This document shows, one piece after another, positions 34,453-42,825 of a stretch of 64,000 bases of DNA (its first letter is position 1; every line of letters begins with the position of its first letter). Under the pieces are notes generated by a model. The model was not told the origin of the DNA. It ran no database searches and saw only the letters and a list, made by a program, of their open reading frames with translations. The DNA comes from Nitrospirae bacterium JdFR-86 (GTDB lineage: Bacteria; Nitrospirota; Thermodesulfovibrionia; Thermodesulfovibrionales; JdFR-86), in contig MTOV01000015.1 of the NCBI GenBank assembly GCA_002011815.1, positions 65,405 to 129,404 on the forward strand, given 5' to 3'. The translations under genes were made by a program, and so were the position numbers.

Positions 34453-37098
34453 ATGAATCTCTACCTTATTGACGGAAACTCTTACGTATACCGCGCATTT
34501 TATGCAATAAGAGGGCTTTCTGACTCAAAAGGCAGACCCACCAATGCCATATACGGCTTTACGAACATGCTCCTTAAGATAATCAGGGAGAGAAAGCCTG
34601 ACGCCCTTGTCGTTTCCTTCGACTCACCGCATCCTACAGAAAGGCACATGCTCTTTGAGGAATACAAGGCTCACAGGCCTGAAACCCCTGATGAGCTTAC
34701 ACAACAGATGCCGCATATCAGAAAGATAATAGGTGCCCTCCGCATAAAGACGTTCGAGATGCCGGGCTATGAGGCAGACGACATACTTGCAACACTTGCA
34801 GAAAAAGCCTCAAAAGAAGGAATGGAAGTCTTCATAGTCACCGCGGACAAGGACATGCTCCAGATCCTTCATGATTCAATAAAAATCTACGACCCGATGA
34901 AAGACAGAATCCTTGATGAATCTTATGTAAAGGACAAGTTCGGCGTCCCGCCGTCAAGGATTACGGAATTCATGGCTCTTGTCGGAGACGCAGTGGACAA
35001 CATCCCCGGAGTAAAAGGCATAGGAGAAAAGACTGCAAAAGAGCTTCTTAGTGAATTTAAAGCCCTTGATGAACTGATAGAACACCCTGAAAGAATAAAA
35101 AAAGAAAGACTGAGAAAACTCATAACCGAAAATATAGACGCTATAAAACTGAGCAGGAGGCTTGCAGAGATAAACAGGCAGGTGCCGCTTGAGATAGACC
35201 TGAAGGAGTTCTTTCTTAAAGAGCCTGACTGGCAGATGCTCTTAAGTCTTTTTAAAGACTTCGAGTTCTCCTCGCTCATGAAGTTAATTCCCGGGACACC
35301 GGCATCTGAAAACCACTACGAGACAGTGCTTGAACTCAATAAACTAAAAGAGTATTTAAGCTCTGTAAAAGAGGAGTTTTCTTTTGATACCGAGACCACA
35401 GGGAAAGACCCTATCAGGGACAGCATAGTAGGGTTTTCCATCTGCACTGAAAAAGGCAGGGCGGTTTATGTCCCCCTTATGCATGCATACGAGGGTGCGC
35501 CCCGGCAGATAAACAAAAAGGACGCCATTGGTGCAATAAAGCCTCTTCTTGAAGATGACTCTATTGCAAAAATCGGACACAACCTTAAATACGATATGCT
35601 TATCTTCAAGAAGGAAGGGATTAGTACAAAAGGCAGGCTCTATGACACAATGGTAGCCTCGTATCTTTTAAACCCGCTTAGAGCTGACCACAGTCTGGAG
35701 AACGTCTCTCTCGAATGCCTTTCGAGAAAAAAGAAGACTTTTATGGAAGTGGCAGGCAAGGGCGGTTTCCAGAGTGTGCAGATACCACAGGCAACAGAGT
35801 ATGCCTGCGATGATGCAGAGCTTGCATTTGAACTTAAGGAGCTGCTTTTTGAAAGGCTGAAGAATGAAGAACTCGAATCTGTTTATTTCGACATAGAGAT
35901 GCCGCTTATATATGTGCTTGCAGAGATGGAAGAGGCAGGCGTGAAAATAGATGCGGAAAAACTGAATGCAATCTCAAAAGAGCTTGACCGTGAGCTTGAT
36001 GCGCACAAAAAAAGAATATACTTTCTTGCAGGCGGGGAGTTTAATATAAACTCTCCGAAACAGCTCGGCAGGGTGTTGTTTGAGACCCTTGGTCTTAAGC
36101 CTGGAAAGAAAAAGAAGACAGGATACTCCACTGATATGAGCGTGCTTGAGGAGCTTGCAAAGACCCATGAGCTTCCGGGTGAGATACTTAACTGGAGAAG
36201 CCTCTATAAATTAAAAACGACTTATGTGGATGCGCTTCCAGCACTTGTAAACCCCACTACCGGAAGGCTTCATACATCGTTTAACCAGACGGTTACAGCC
36301 ACAGGAAGACTTTCAAGCAGTGAGCCGAACCTCCAGAACATACCTGTAAGAGGACACTGGGGAAAAATGATAAGAGAGGCATTTACAGCAGAGGAAGGAT
36401 GCCTCCTAATCTCTGCTGATTACTCTCAGATAGAGCTGAGGATTCTGGCGCATCTGAGCAGGGATGAGGCGCTTGTTGATTCCTTCCGCAGGGATATTGA
36501 CGTACATTCACGCACAGCATCCGAGATATTCGATGTGCCGGTTGATAAGGTTACATCTGATATGAGGAGGATAGCCAAGACGGTGAATTTCGGAGTGGTT
36601 TACGGGATAACACCGTTTGGGCTTTCAGATACCCTCAATGTATCAAGAGAAGAGGCAGAAAAGTATATAGAGCATTATTTTCAAAAGCATGCTGGTGTAA
36701 AGGCATACATAGAAGGGGTTTTGTCAGAGGCAAGAGAGAAAGGCTATGTAAAGACCATTTACGGCAGAAAAAGACCTGTGCCTGAACTCAAAAGCAAGAA
36801 TGCGAATACAAGACTGCTTGGCGAAAGACTTGCAGTGAACTCTCCCATACAGGGCACAGCAGCGGATATTATAAAACTGGCAATGATTAACATTGCAAAA
36901 AGGCTTAAAGACTTACGTATGAAGACAAGAATGATACTTCAGGTGCATGACGAACTGCTGTTTGAATCTCCTGAAGAGGAGGCACAGCAGGTTATGGAAC
37001 TGGTAAAAGAACAGATGCAGAAAGCCGCAGAGCTTTCCGTACCCCTTAAGGTGGATATCGGATGCGGTAAAAACTGGGCAGAGGCACACTCAATATAA
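34453..37098 (+). CDS. polA: DNA polymerase I
   Basis: 881 residues with all three domains. The 5'-nuclease domain (residues 1-270) has YEADDILATLAEKA and VTADKDMLQIL. The 3'-5' exonuclease domain (~300-470) keeps its active site (FSFDTETTGKDP, IGHNLKYDM, YACDDAELAFEL), so proofreading is expected. The family A polymerase domain has ADYSQIELRILAHLS, RRIAKTVNFGVVYGI and LQVHDELLFE. It fills gaps in repair and removes RNA primers. No Shine-Dalgarno sequence is present before the ATG. A TAAACT box (34441-34446) ends six bases upstream, so a leaderless message is possible but weakly supported. Confidence 0.97.
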   Translation: MNLYLIDGNSYVYRAFYAIRGLSDSKGRPTNAIYGFTNMLLKIIRERKPDALVVSFDSPHPTERHMLFEEYKAHRPETPDELTQQMPHIRKIIGALRIKTFEMPGYEADDILATLAEKASKEGMEVFIVTADKDMLQILHDSIKIYDPMKDRILDESYVKDKFGVPPSRITEFMALVGDAVDNIPGVKGIGEKTAKELLSEFKALDELIEHPERIKKERLRKLITENIDAIKLSRRLAEINRQVPLEIDLKEFFLKEPDWQMLLSLFKDFEFSSLMKLIPGTPASENHYETVLELNKLKEYLSSVKEEFSFDTETTGKDPIRDSIVGFSICTEKGRAVYVPLMHAYEGAPRQINKKDAIGAIKPLLEDDSIAKIGHNLKYDMLIFKKEGISTKGRLYDTMVASYLLNPLRADHSLENVSLECLSRKKKTFMEVAGKGGFQSVQIPQATEYACDDAELAFELKELLFERLKNEELESVYFDIEMPLIYVLAEMEEAGVKIDAEKLNAISKELDRELDAHKKRIYFLAGGEFNINSPKQLGRVLFETLGLKPGKKKKTGYSTDMSVLEELAKTHELPGEILNWRSLYKLKTTYVDALPALVNPTTGRLHTSFNQTVTATGRLSSSEPNLQNIPVRGHWGKMIREAFTAEEGCLLISADYSQIELRILAHLSRDEALVDSFRRDIDVHSRTASEIFDVPVDKVTSDMRRIAKTVNFGVVYGITPFGLSDTLNVSREEAEKYIEHYFQKHAGVKAYIEGVLSEAREKGYVKTIYGRKRPVPELKSKNANTRLLGERLAVNSPIQGTAADIIKLAMINIAKRLKDLRMKTRMILQVHDELLFESPEEEAQQVMELVKEQMQKAAELSVPLKVDIGCGKNWAEAHSI

Positions 37099-37122
37099 AG
37101 GGAACAGACGGAGGTGGGTGAA

Positions 37123-37788
37123 GTGAAGAAAAAAGAGCTTGAAAAGAAGAAAGTGGTTGAACTCAGGGCTCTGGCAAAAGAGCTCGGGATTAAATTGAAA
37201 GCAAGAAGAAAAGCCGAAATCATAGATGAATTGATTAAGAAGACACCCAGGAAAAAGCGAAAACCTGCAAAAAAGAAAGCCGTTGAAAGACCCCTGATTA
37301 AAAAGACAGACAAGCCTGTATCCCTAAGGGCAAAAGCCAGAGAAAGAGCACTTGTGAAGAAGGCACAGACTCCTTTAGAGCCTGTGAAAGAGCTGTCCGT
37401 AGCAGGTGACATAGACAGAGTCACTGCCCTTACTGTCAGCCCATGGCAGATATTCACTTACTGGGAGCTTACAGAGCGCACTGTGCGTAAGGGCACTATT
37501 ACTTTAAGGGTTTATGACGTAACAGGAGTGGATTTTGACGGGGAGAACGCACTTAGTTTTTTTGACATAAAGATGTCGAAAAGAGTGGGAAGCGCTTATA
37601 TAGATGTAGTGCCTGGAAGGGAGTTCATCGTGGATATAGGAGTCTTAAGCCCTGAAGGCACGTTCATGCCGGCAAGAAGGTCGAACAGGGTTTCAACGCC
37701 TCCGGGTGCACCGCAGAAGGAAAAGGCGATTCTTCCTGCCGAGTATTTCGAGTTCTACCCCGGTAGAGAACCAATGCCTACTTCTTAG
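37123..37788 (+). CDS. Rho-N/DUF4912 protein
   Basis: About 221 residues. The N-terminus (LEKKKVVELRALAKELGI, RRKAEIIDELIKK) is a Rho termination factor N-terminal (SAP-like) helical domain. A very Lys/Arg-rich linker follows (residues ~45-90). Residues ~100-200 form a DUF4912 domain (VSPWQIFTYWELTERTVRKG, ALSFFDIKMSKR, YIDVVPGREFIVDIGVLSP). Nucleic-acid binding is plausible; the function of DUF4912 is unknown. GTG 37123 is preferred over GTG 37114 because GGAGG (37110-37114) would otherwise be inside the start. The 3' end overlaps xerC by four bases. Confidence 0.85.
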   Translation: MKKKELEKKKVVELRALAKELGIKLKARRKAEIIDELIKKTPRKKRKPAKKKAVERPLIKKTDKPVSLRAKARERALVKKAQTPLEPVKELSVAGDIDRVTALTVSPWQIFTYWELTERTVRKGTITLRVYDVTGVDFDGENALSFFDIKMSKRVGSAYIDVVPGREFIVDIGVLSPEGTFMPARRSNRVSTPPGAPQKEKAILPAEYFEFYPGREPMPTS

Positions 37789-38654
37789 TCGTCTTCTTTT
37801 GCGAATGGATGTGCTTTGTCGTATACGTCCATGAGGTGGACTATGTCGAGATGTGTGTATTTCTGCGTGGTTGACAAAGAGGAGTGTCCAAGGAGTTCTT
37901 GAATTACTCTCAGGTCTGCACCGCTTTGCAAAAGGTGTGTGGCAAATGTGTGTCTCAGGGTATGGGGGCTTACCTTACCGCTTAACGCCAGCATCCTTGA
38001 GTATTTCATCACAATACGTCTTACGCCTCTGTCTGTAAGCCTTGTGCCTTTTCTGTTAAGAAAAAGAGCCTCATGGGGTTTTTTAAGAAGTGCCCTTTCA
38101 ACCATATAGGCTTTAAGCGCATCCATGGCTTTTGTTCCGACAGGCACTATCCGTTCTTTTTTGCCTTTTCCTCTTACTTTCAGCATGCCCTCACGGAGGT
38201 TCAGATCTTCGACATTCAGGGCTGAAAGCTCGCTTACTCTGAGTCCGCTTGAATAAAGCAGTTCAAGCACTGCCCTGTCTCTGGCAGCAAGAAAGCCTAT
38301 CCCTTCTGGTTTTTCCACGAGTGAAAAAACCTCATCTACGCTGAGAAATCTCGGCAACTGCTTTGGAAGTTTGGGGGAAGAGACCAGTTTTGCAGGATTG
38401 GCTTTAATATAGCCTTCCCTGTGAAGAAACTTAAAGAACGACCTTAAAGCCGCAAGCCTTCTTGATGCAGTAGTTTTCTTGCGCCCTCCTGTAATCTCGG
38501 ATGCCACGAATCCCCTGATGTCGCTTAAGTCTATTTCATCGGATGCAGATTCAAAGAACAGTTCGAGGTCTTTTCTGTATGCCCTTATTGTGTGAGGTGA
38601 TGCTCCTCTTTGCACCTCAAGGTATTTGAGGAATTTGTCAAGGTATTTTTTCAT
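37785..38654 (-). CDS. xerC: Tyrosine recombinase XerC/XerD
   Basis: 289 residues with SAM-like N-terminal core-binding (RGASPHTIRAYRKDLELFF) and a catalytic domain with the full set of residues: Arg in SGLRVSELSALN, Lys in RGKGKKERIVPVG, HTLRHTFATHLL, the His in ELLGHSSLSTT, and the nucleophile Tyr in TQKYTHLD. It resolves chromosome dimers at dif with a partner. No dif site or mobile element is visible nearby, so a housekeeping role is likely. XerC versus XerD cannot be settled here. Confidence 0.92.
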   Translation of the reverse strand: MKKYLDKFLKYLEVQRGASPHTIRAYRKDLELFFESASDEIDLSDIRGFVASEITGGRKKTTASRRLAALRSFFKFLHREGYIKANPAKLVSSPKLPKQLPRFLSVDEVFSLVEKPEGIGFLAARDRAVLELLYSSGLRVSELSALNVEDLNLREGMLKVRGKGKKERIVPVGTKAMDALKAYMVERALLKKPHEALFLNRKGTRLTDRGVRRIVMKYSRMLALSGKVSPHTLRHTFATHLLQSGADLRVIQELLGHSSLSTTQKYTHLDIVHLMDVYDKAHPFAKEDD

Positions 38655-39349
38655 GAAAACACCTGAAACAGAAAGAATGTAACCGATGCTCCTATGAGCC
38701 CTCCGAGTATGACCTCCAATGCGTTATGCACGCGTGTTGTTATCCGGCTCTGTGCAATTATCACTGCGAGTATGAAACACAGGAACGAGGCAAAAAAGCT
38801 TTCCGTTGTATACGTGACTGAGACCCAGACCGAAAAGGCAAGAGCAGCATGCCCGCTTGGCATCCCCCCGCTTAAAGGATGTCCTTTTCCAAAGTAAGCC
38901 TTCATCAAAACTACTATTATAAGAACAAGAATAAAGGCAATGATTGATATTTCCTCTTTCGAGTGCTTTGTTATGTAGAGTCCTCTCTCAAAGATATCAC
39001 GCACATACGGAAAGAGAATTATATAGCCTATGACAGCAGAGCCTAATGCGGTTATCAGCACTGCACCTGCTGCTATGTCTTTTGCGGCTTTTGCCTTTTC
39101 GCTGTGCTCTGGAGAAAGCAGGTCAACAATGGCTTCCACGGCTGTGTTTAGCATCTCGGCAAGCAGAACGGCTATGACTGCAAGGGCTATGAACAGGAAT
39201 TCGTTTTTTGAGACGCCTACGGCATAGCTTGCAATCAGCACTCCAGCAGCAGTGTAGAAGTGATATCTAAGGTGCTTCTGGGTTTTTGCTGCATGGAGTA
39301 TGCCTTCTATGGCGAAATTGACGCTGTTAACCCATTGTCTTAAAGGCAT
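38651..39349 (-). CDS. DgkA-PAP2 fusion: diacylglycerol/undecaprenol kinase and phosphatase
   Basis: 232 residues, six to seven membrane spans. Residues 1-115 are a prokaryotic DAGK-like domain (NFAIEGILHAAKTQKHLRYH, then LLAEMLNTAVEAIVDLLSPE), typical of undecaprenol kinases. Residues ~120-232 are a PAP2 phosphatase domain (GHPLSGGMPSGHAALAFSVW and SRITTRVHNALEV). In the last motif the usual Asp is Glu and the first motif ends HP instead of RP. A fused kinase and phosphatase could balance undecaprenol and undecaprenyl phosphate, the carrier needed for peptidoglycan and the glycans of this organism. It overlaps xerC by four bases. Confidence 0.88.
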   Translation of the reverse strand: MPLRQWVNSVNFAIEGILHAAKTQKHLRYHFYTAAGVLIASYAVGVSKNEFLFIALAVIAVLLAEMLNTAVEAIVDLLSPEHSEKAKAAKDIAAGAVLITALGSAVIGYIILFPYVRDIFERGLYITKHSKEEISIIAFILVLIIVVLMKAYFGKGHPLSGGMPSGHAALAFSVWVSVTYTTESFFASFLCFILAVIIAQSRITTRVHNALEVILGGLIGASVTFFLFQVFS

Positions 39350-39408
39350 ATGCTATTTTACCACTAAATGACGGTTACGAGCTTTTCAGACGCCTGCGGG
39401 AAAGCCGG

Positions 39409-39855
39409 TTAAGATTCTTCGAGCTTCTCAAGGAGTTCTGTCTCCTTTTTTATCATCTTTCTTCTCTGGTAGGTGTTTTTTTCGTGGTCGTAGCCCAGGA
39501 GGTGAAGGAGTCCATGCACCAGAAGCCGCCGGAGTTCCTCTTTAAAGGTGACACCGTGCTCTTTAGCCTGAATAAGGGCTTGTGAGGGGTTTATGACTAT
39601 GTCTCCGATAAGAAAGTCAGCATCCGCAGGGAATTCGTCAGGAGATTCATAGATGGGAAATGAAAGCACATCTGTGGTTCTGTTTACCCCCCGGTATTTG
39701 AGGTTCAGCTCTTTTGTCCTTTTTGCCCCTGCCAGAAGTATGCTAAGTTCGGCTCTTTGCAGGTTGAGCAGTCTGAGGGCTTTCAGCGAATCTTTCTTTA
39801 GCTGCCTGAGATTTACTCTTATTTTCCTTTGTTGATTGCTTATAGAGACCTTCAC
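39409..39855 (-). CDS. ybeY: Endoribonuclease YbeY (rRNA maturation)
   Basis: 148 residues. The zinc motif is complete (VHGLLHLLGYDHEKNTYQRR), as are YRGVNRTTDVLSFP and DIVINPSQA. It acts in 16S rRNA 3' processing and ribosome quality control. GTG at 39855 is chosen: AGAGG lies six bases upstream and the N-terminus (VKVSISNQ) fits. The gene then overlaps the 3' end of the pgpH-like gene by 113 bases in another frame, an unusually long overlap. The phoH-pgpH-ybeY order is a common conserved neighbourhood. Confidence 0.93.
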   Translation of the reverse strand: MKVSISNQQRKIRVNLRQLKKDSLKALRLLNLQRAELSILLAGAKRTKELNLKYRGVNRTTDVLSFPIYESPDEFPADADFLIGDIVINPSQALIQAKEHGVTFKEELRRLLVHGLLHLLGYDHEKNTYQRRKMIKKETELLEKLEES

Positions 39856-41296
39856 TGCGTTCCTCTTTGAAGTCAAAGCCGGGATAATCGACTCTTTTGT
39901 GGAATATGCCTGTCAGGATGTAGGTAAAACGCTTTTTAACCTCGTAGATGTCTTTAAGTGTCAGTTCGCATTCATCGAGTTGTCCTGTAAGGAATATGTG
40001 ATTTATTATTTTGTCGACCAGTGCTGCGATTCTTGCGGATGTAGGCTCGGTAAGCACTCTCGATGCCGCTTCTACTGCATCAGCCATCATTATAAGTGCG
40101 GTTATGCGGCTCTGGGGTCTGGGCCCCGGATACCTGTACTCCTGCTCTGAAAGTTCAGAGCCGTTTGGCTGTCCTTTGGCTTTCTCGTAAAAATATGTAA
40201 TAAGGCTGTCGCCATGGTGCTGCTGTATGATGTCTATTATTACCGGAGGCAGTTTGTGCTGTTTTGCAAGTTCCACTCCTTCTTTCACATGTGAGATCAG
40301 TATCATACTGGACATATGAGGCGTGAGTTTTTCGTGTTTGCTTACTCCGGTGACCTGGTTTTCGATGAAGTATTCAGGCATCTTCATCTTTCCTATGTCG
40401 TGATAATAAGCTCCGACACGGGCAAGCAGGGGATTTACCCCTACGGACTCCGCCACTGCCTCTACAAGATTGCCAACGATTATGCTGTGATGATACGTGC
40501 CCGGTGCAGCAATCATAAGGTTTTTCATAAGGGGCTGGTCAAGGTCGAGAAGCTCAAGAAGGCTTATGTCTGTCGTAACATTGAAAAGATACTCAAGCAG
40601 AGGCAACGTCAGCGAGACTATGGCGATGACTAATACTGCAGAGACTCCAGCAAATCCCATTGCTATCAGTGTTTTAAAGGTAAAGAACTCTCCGCCGAAA
40701 AGCTGTATGAATATTACCGTAAAAAGGTTTGCACACAGGACATAAAGTCCTCCTCTGAGAATGGCAGTGCGCTTTTTGCATCTTATGACGCTGAAGGCAG
40801 CGGTCAGACTGCCCACGAACACATACAGGGCAAATGTAGCGTCAGCCTGCCACAACCCTGAAAGAAGACTTACAATAAAAGAAAATACAATTGCTGTGTG
40901 GAAGTCAAAAAGAAGGGTGACGAGCATTGCACCTGCAGGAATTGGTATTCCGAAGACAGCGGCACCGCCTGTCTCTATCTCAAGCCCGCGGGACAGACCA
41001 TAAAGGATGTATTCCATGACCCTGCCGAGCAGAAGCGTGCCGACAATCATAAGCCCCAGAAGCAAAAGCATGCTGTATTTCTTTATATACTGGGGTTTGT
41101 ATCTCATGATGTCCTTGTAGAGGATGAACAACAGGACGGATGCTATCAGAAAACTGCCTATGAATTCTTCAATACCAAATTTCTTCTGTATTGTGACTGC
41201 TGACAGAAATCCAAATACTGTTAGAAGAGAGTAGATTTTTAAATCAGTCTTTCTGCTGCTTAGTCTCTTCTGCAAGTTTTCTTTCATATCTGTCAT
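39743..41296 (-). CDS. PgpH-like 7TM HD-domain phosphohydrolase without the extracellular domain
   Basis: 517 residues. Seven membrane spans (~20-260) are followed by a cytoplasmic HD domain (GTYHHSIIVGNLVEAVAESV, RVGAYYHDIGKMKMPEYF, ILISHVKEGVELA, QQHHGDSLITYFYEKA). This is the PgpH class of cyclic di-AMP phosphodiesterases, but the ~250-residue extracellular 7TMR-HDED domain that normally precedes the membrane region is absent. The C-terminal ~35 residues are a polar tail encoded within the ybeY overlap. The 5' end overlaps phoH by 53 bases. Substrate by homology only. Confidence 0.85.
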   Translation of the reverse strand: MTDMKENLQKRLSSRKTDLKIYSLLTVFGFLSAVTIQKKFGIEEFIGSFLIASVLLFILYKDIMRYKPQYIKKYSMLLLLGLMIVGTLLLGRVMEYILYGLSRGLEIETGGAAVFGIPIPAGAMLVTLLFDFHTAIVFSFIVSLLSGLWQADATFALYVFVGSLTAAFSVIRCKKRTAILRGGLYVLCANLFTVIFIQLFGGEFFTFKTLIAMGFAGVSAVLVIAIVSLTLPLLEYLFNVTTDISLLELLDLDQPLMKNLMIAAPGTYHHSIIVGNLVEAVAESVGVNPLLARVGAYYHDIGKMKMPEYFIENQVTGVSKHEKLTPHMSSMILISHVKEGVELAKQHKLPPVIIDIIQQHHGDSLITYFYEKAKGQPNGSELSEQEYRYPGPRPQSRITALIMMADAVEAASRVLTEPTSARIAALVDKIINHIFLTGQLDECELTLKDIYEVKKRFTYILTGIFHKRVDYPGFDFKEERSEGLYKQSTKENKSKSQAAKERFAESPQTAQPAKSRT

Positions 41297-42227
41297 ATGC
41301 CCTTACTATCTCCTGCACGAGTTTATGTCTGACGACATCACGTTCGGAGAAGTATACAACCTTTATGCCTTCGATTTCACCAAGTATTTTTTCCGCCTCT
41401 ACGAGGCCAGATACCTTTCCATGAGGAAGGTCTATCTGTGTGATATCTCCTGTTATAACGGTCTTTGAATTAAAGCCTAATCTTGTAAGATACATCTTCA
41501 TCTGCTCTGATGTTGTATTCTGAGCCTCATCCAGTATGATGAAAGAGTCGTTAAGCGTTCTTCCCCTCATGAATGCAAGCGGGGCTATTTCGATTATCCC
41601 CCGTTCTATGAACCTGTTTGCTTTTTCTGCCTCCATCATGTCATAGAGGGCGTCGTAGAGAGGTCTAAGATAGGGGTTTACTTTTTCGTAGAGGTCTCCG
41701 GGCAGGAAGCCCAGTCTTTCACCTGCTTCTACCGCAGGTCTTGCAAGGACGACCCTGCTTACCTGTTTGCGAAGCAGTGCATTGACTGCCATAGCCATGG
41801 CGAGGTAGGTCTTTCCTGTGCCGGCAGGTCCTATGCCGATAACGATGTCATGGGTTTTGATGGCTTCTATGTATCTGAGCTGGGTTTCTGTTTTCGGTAT
41901 TATAAGCTTCTTTTTCGGAGACACAGCTACGTTGTTATTGAAGAGTTCTTTCAGGGATACCGGCTCACCAGAGGAGAAAGAGCTTACGGCGTACCTGATG
42001 TCTTCGGGTCTTAGTGAATAACCGCTTTTGTTTATGCTTCTCAGTTCTTCTATGAGTGTCTTGGCTTTTTCTACAGAGGCTTCATCCCCCTGAAGAAAGA
42101 CTTTGTTTCCCCGCGAACTTATAATGATTCCGAGGGTCTCCTCTATGAGTTTCAGGTTCCTTTGCAGTTCGCCTGAAAGGAACGACAGTTCTTTTTCAGC
42201 GTCAAACTCTATCTGTGTAGTTACCGT
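41244..42227 (-). CDS. phoH: PhoH-like ATPase, apparent ACG start
   Basis: About 327 residues, the normal PhoH length. Residues ~1-100 are the N-terminal KH-like domain (TQIEFDAEKELSFLSGELQR, GIIISSRGNKVFLQGDEAS). The ATPase core has GIGPAGTGKTYLAMAMAV (Walker A) and SFIILDEAQNTTSEQ (Walker B). Between the in-frame stop upstream and GTG 41924 there is no ATG, GTG or TTG. A perfect TAAGGAG overlapping the stop of the SPOR gene lies six bases before ACG at 42225-42227. GTG 41924 has no Shine-Dalgarno and would delete the conserved N-terminal domain, so I take ACG as the start. PhoH with YbeY acts in RNA metabolism. Confidence 0.85.
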   Translation of the reverse strand, partial: TVTTQIEFDAEKELSFLSGELQRNLKLIEETLGIIISSRGNKVFLQGDEASVEKAKTLIEELRSINKSGYSLRPEDIRYAVSSFSSGEPVSLKELFNNNVAVSPKKKLIIPKTETQLRYIEAIKTHDIVIGIGPAGTGKTYLAMAMAVNALLRKQVSRVVLARPAVEAGERLGFLPGDLYEKVNPYLRPLYDALYDMMEAEKANRFIERGIIEIAPLAFMRGRTLNDSFIILDEAQNTTSEQMKMYLTRLGFNSKTVITGDITQIDLPHGKVSGLVEAEKILGEIEGIKVVYFSERDVVRHKLVQEIVRAYDRYERKLAEETKQQKD

Positions 42228-42237
42228 AAGCGTCTCC

Positions 42238-42825
42238 TTATTTACGTTTAATTACGAATGCGTCTATCCCTTCGGTTTTTTTGAGTCTCAATGCCAGAAG
42301 CTCTGCAGCTTTTTTATCCTTGAATTTGCCGACTCTAACCCTGTAGATAGTCTTACCCTCTGGTGTCTTGGTGCTCTGGATATAGACCGTATAACCTTTT
42401 TTTCTGAGTTTTGCTTTTAGTGTTTCTGCGTCTTTACTGTTAAAGAATGCCCCTGCCTGCACGCTGTAGGTTTCTTTCTTTGCAATGGATGCAGTCTTCT
42501 TGGTCTTTGTTTTTGGCTTAGAAGGTTTTGTTTCGGGTTTGACTTCCGGCTTTTTGGTTTCAGGTTCTTGGAGCCTGGCTGTGACTGTCGGTTCCGATTG
42601 GAATAAAGCCTCAGGTATCGGAGGCGGACTCACTTCTTCGAACTGATATGGCTCCTGGGGCTGTGCAGGTATTTCCGCAGCGGTCGGCTTTGCCGTCTGG
42701 GTTTTAATGGTTGCCTTTCCTACGAAGAAACCAAGAGCAAAGCTTGCACCTGAAACTACCACAACTACAGCAATCGCTATTGCCCTGCCGCTCAGCATCT
42801 CCATAAAACCCTTTTTAGGGTTCAT
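42238..42825 (-). CDS. SPOR-domain membrane protein
   Basis: 195 residues. A short cytoplasmic N-terminus and one membrane span (AIAIAVVVVVSGASFALGFF) precede a Pro/Lys/Thr-rich periplasmic linker (~40-110). A C-terminal SPOR domain follows (ETYSVQAGAFFNSKDAETLK, TIYRVRVGKFKDKKAAELLA), which binds denuded glycan strands at division sites, as in FtsN and DedD. Its stop codon provides part of the phoH Shine-Dalgarno, so phoH is translationally coupled. It overlaps queA by four bases. Confidence 0.88.
   Translation of the reverse strand: MNPKKGFMEMLSGRAIAIAVVVVVSGASFALGFFVGKATIKTQTAKPTAAEIPAQPQEPYQFEEVSPPPIPEALFQSEPTVTARLQEPETKKPEVKPETKPSKPKTKTKKTASIAKKETYSVQAGAFFNSKDAETLKAKLRKKGYTVYIQSTKTPEGKTIYRVRVGKFKDKKAAELLALRLKKTEGIDAFVIKRK

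Noticed and set aside
37785-38654. Tyrosine recombinase as part of an integrated element
   Set aside because: Housekeeping Xer length and motifs, embedded in core genes, no att repeats, tRNA or cargo next to it.
41925-42227. Frameshift or pseudogene explanation for phoH
   Set aside because: The conserved N-terminal domain is in the same frame as the ATPase with no stop, so no frameshift is needed; only the start codon is unusual.
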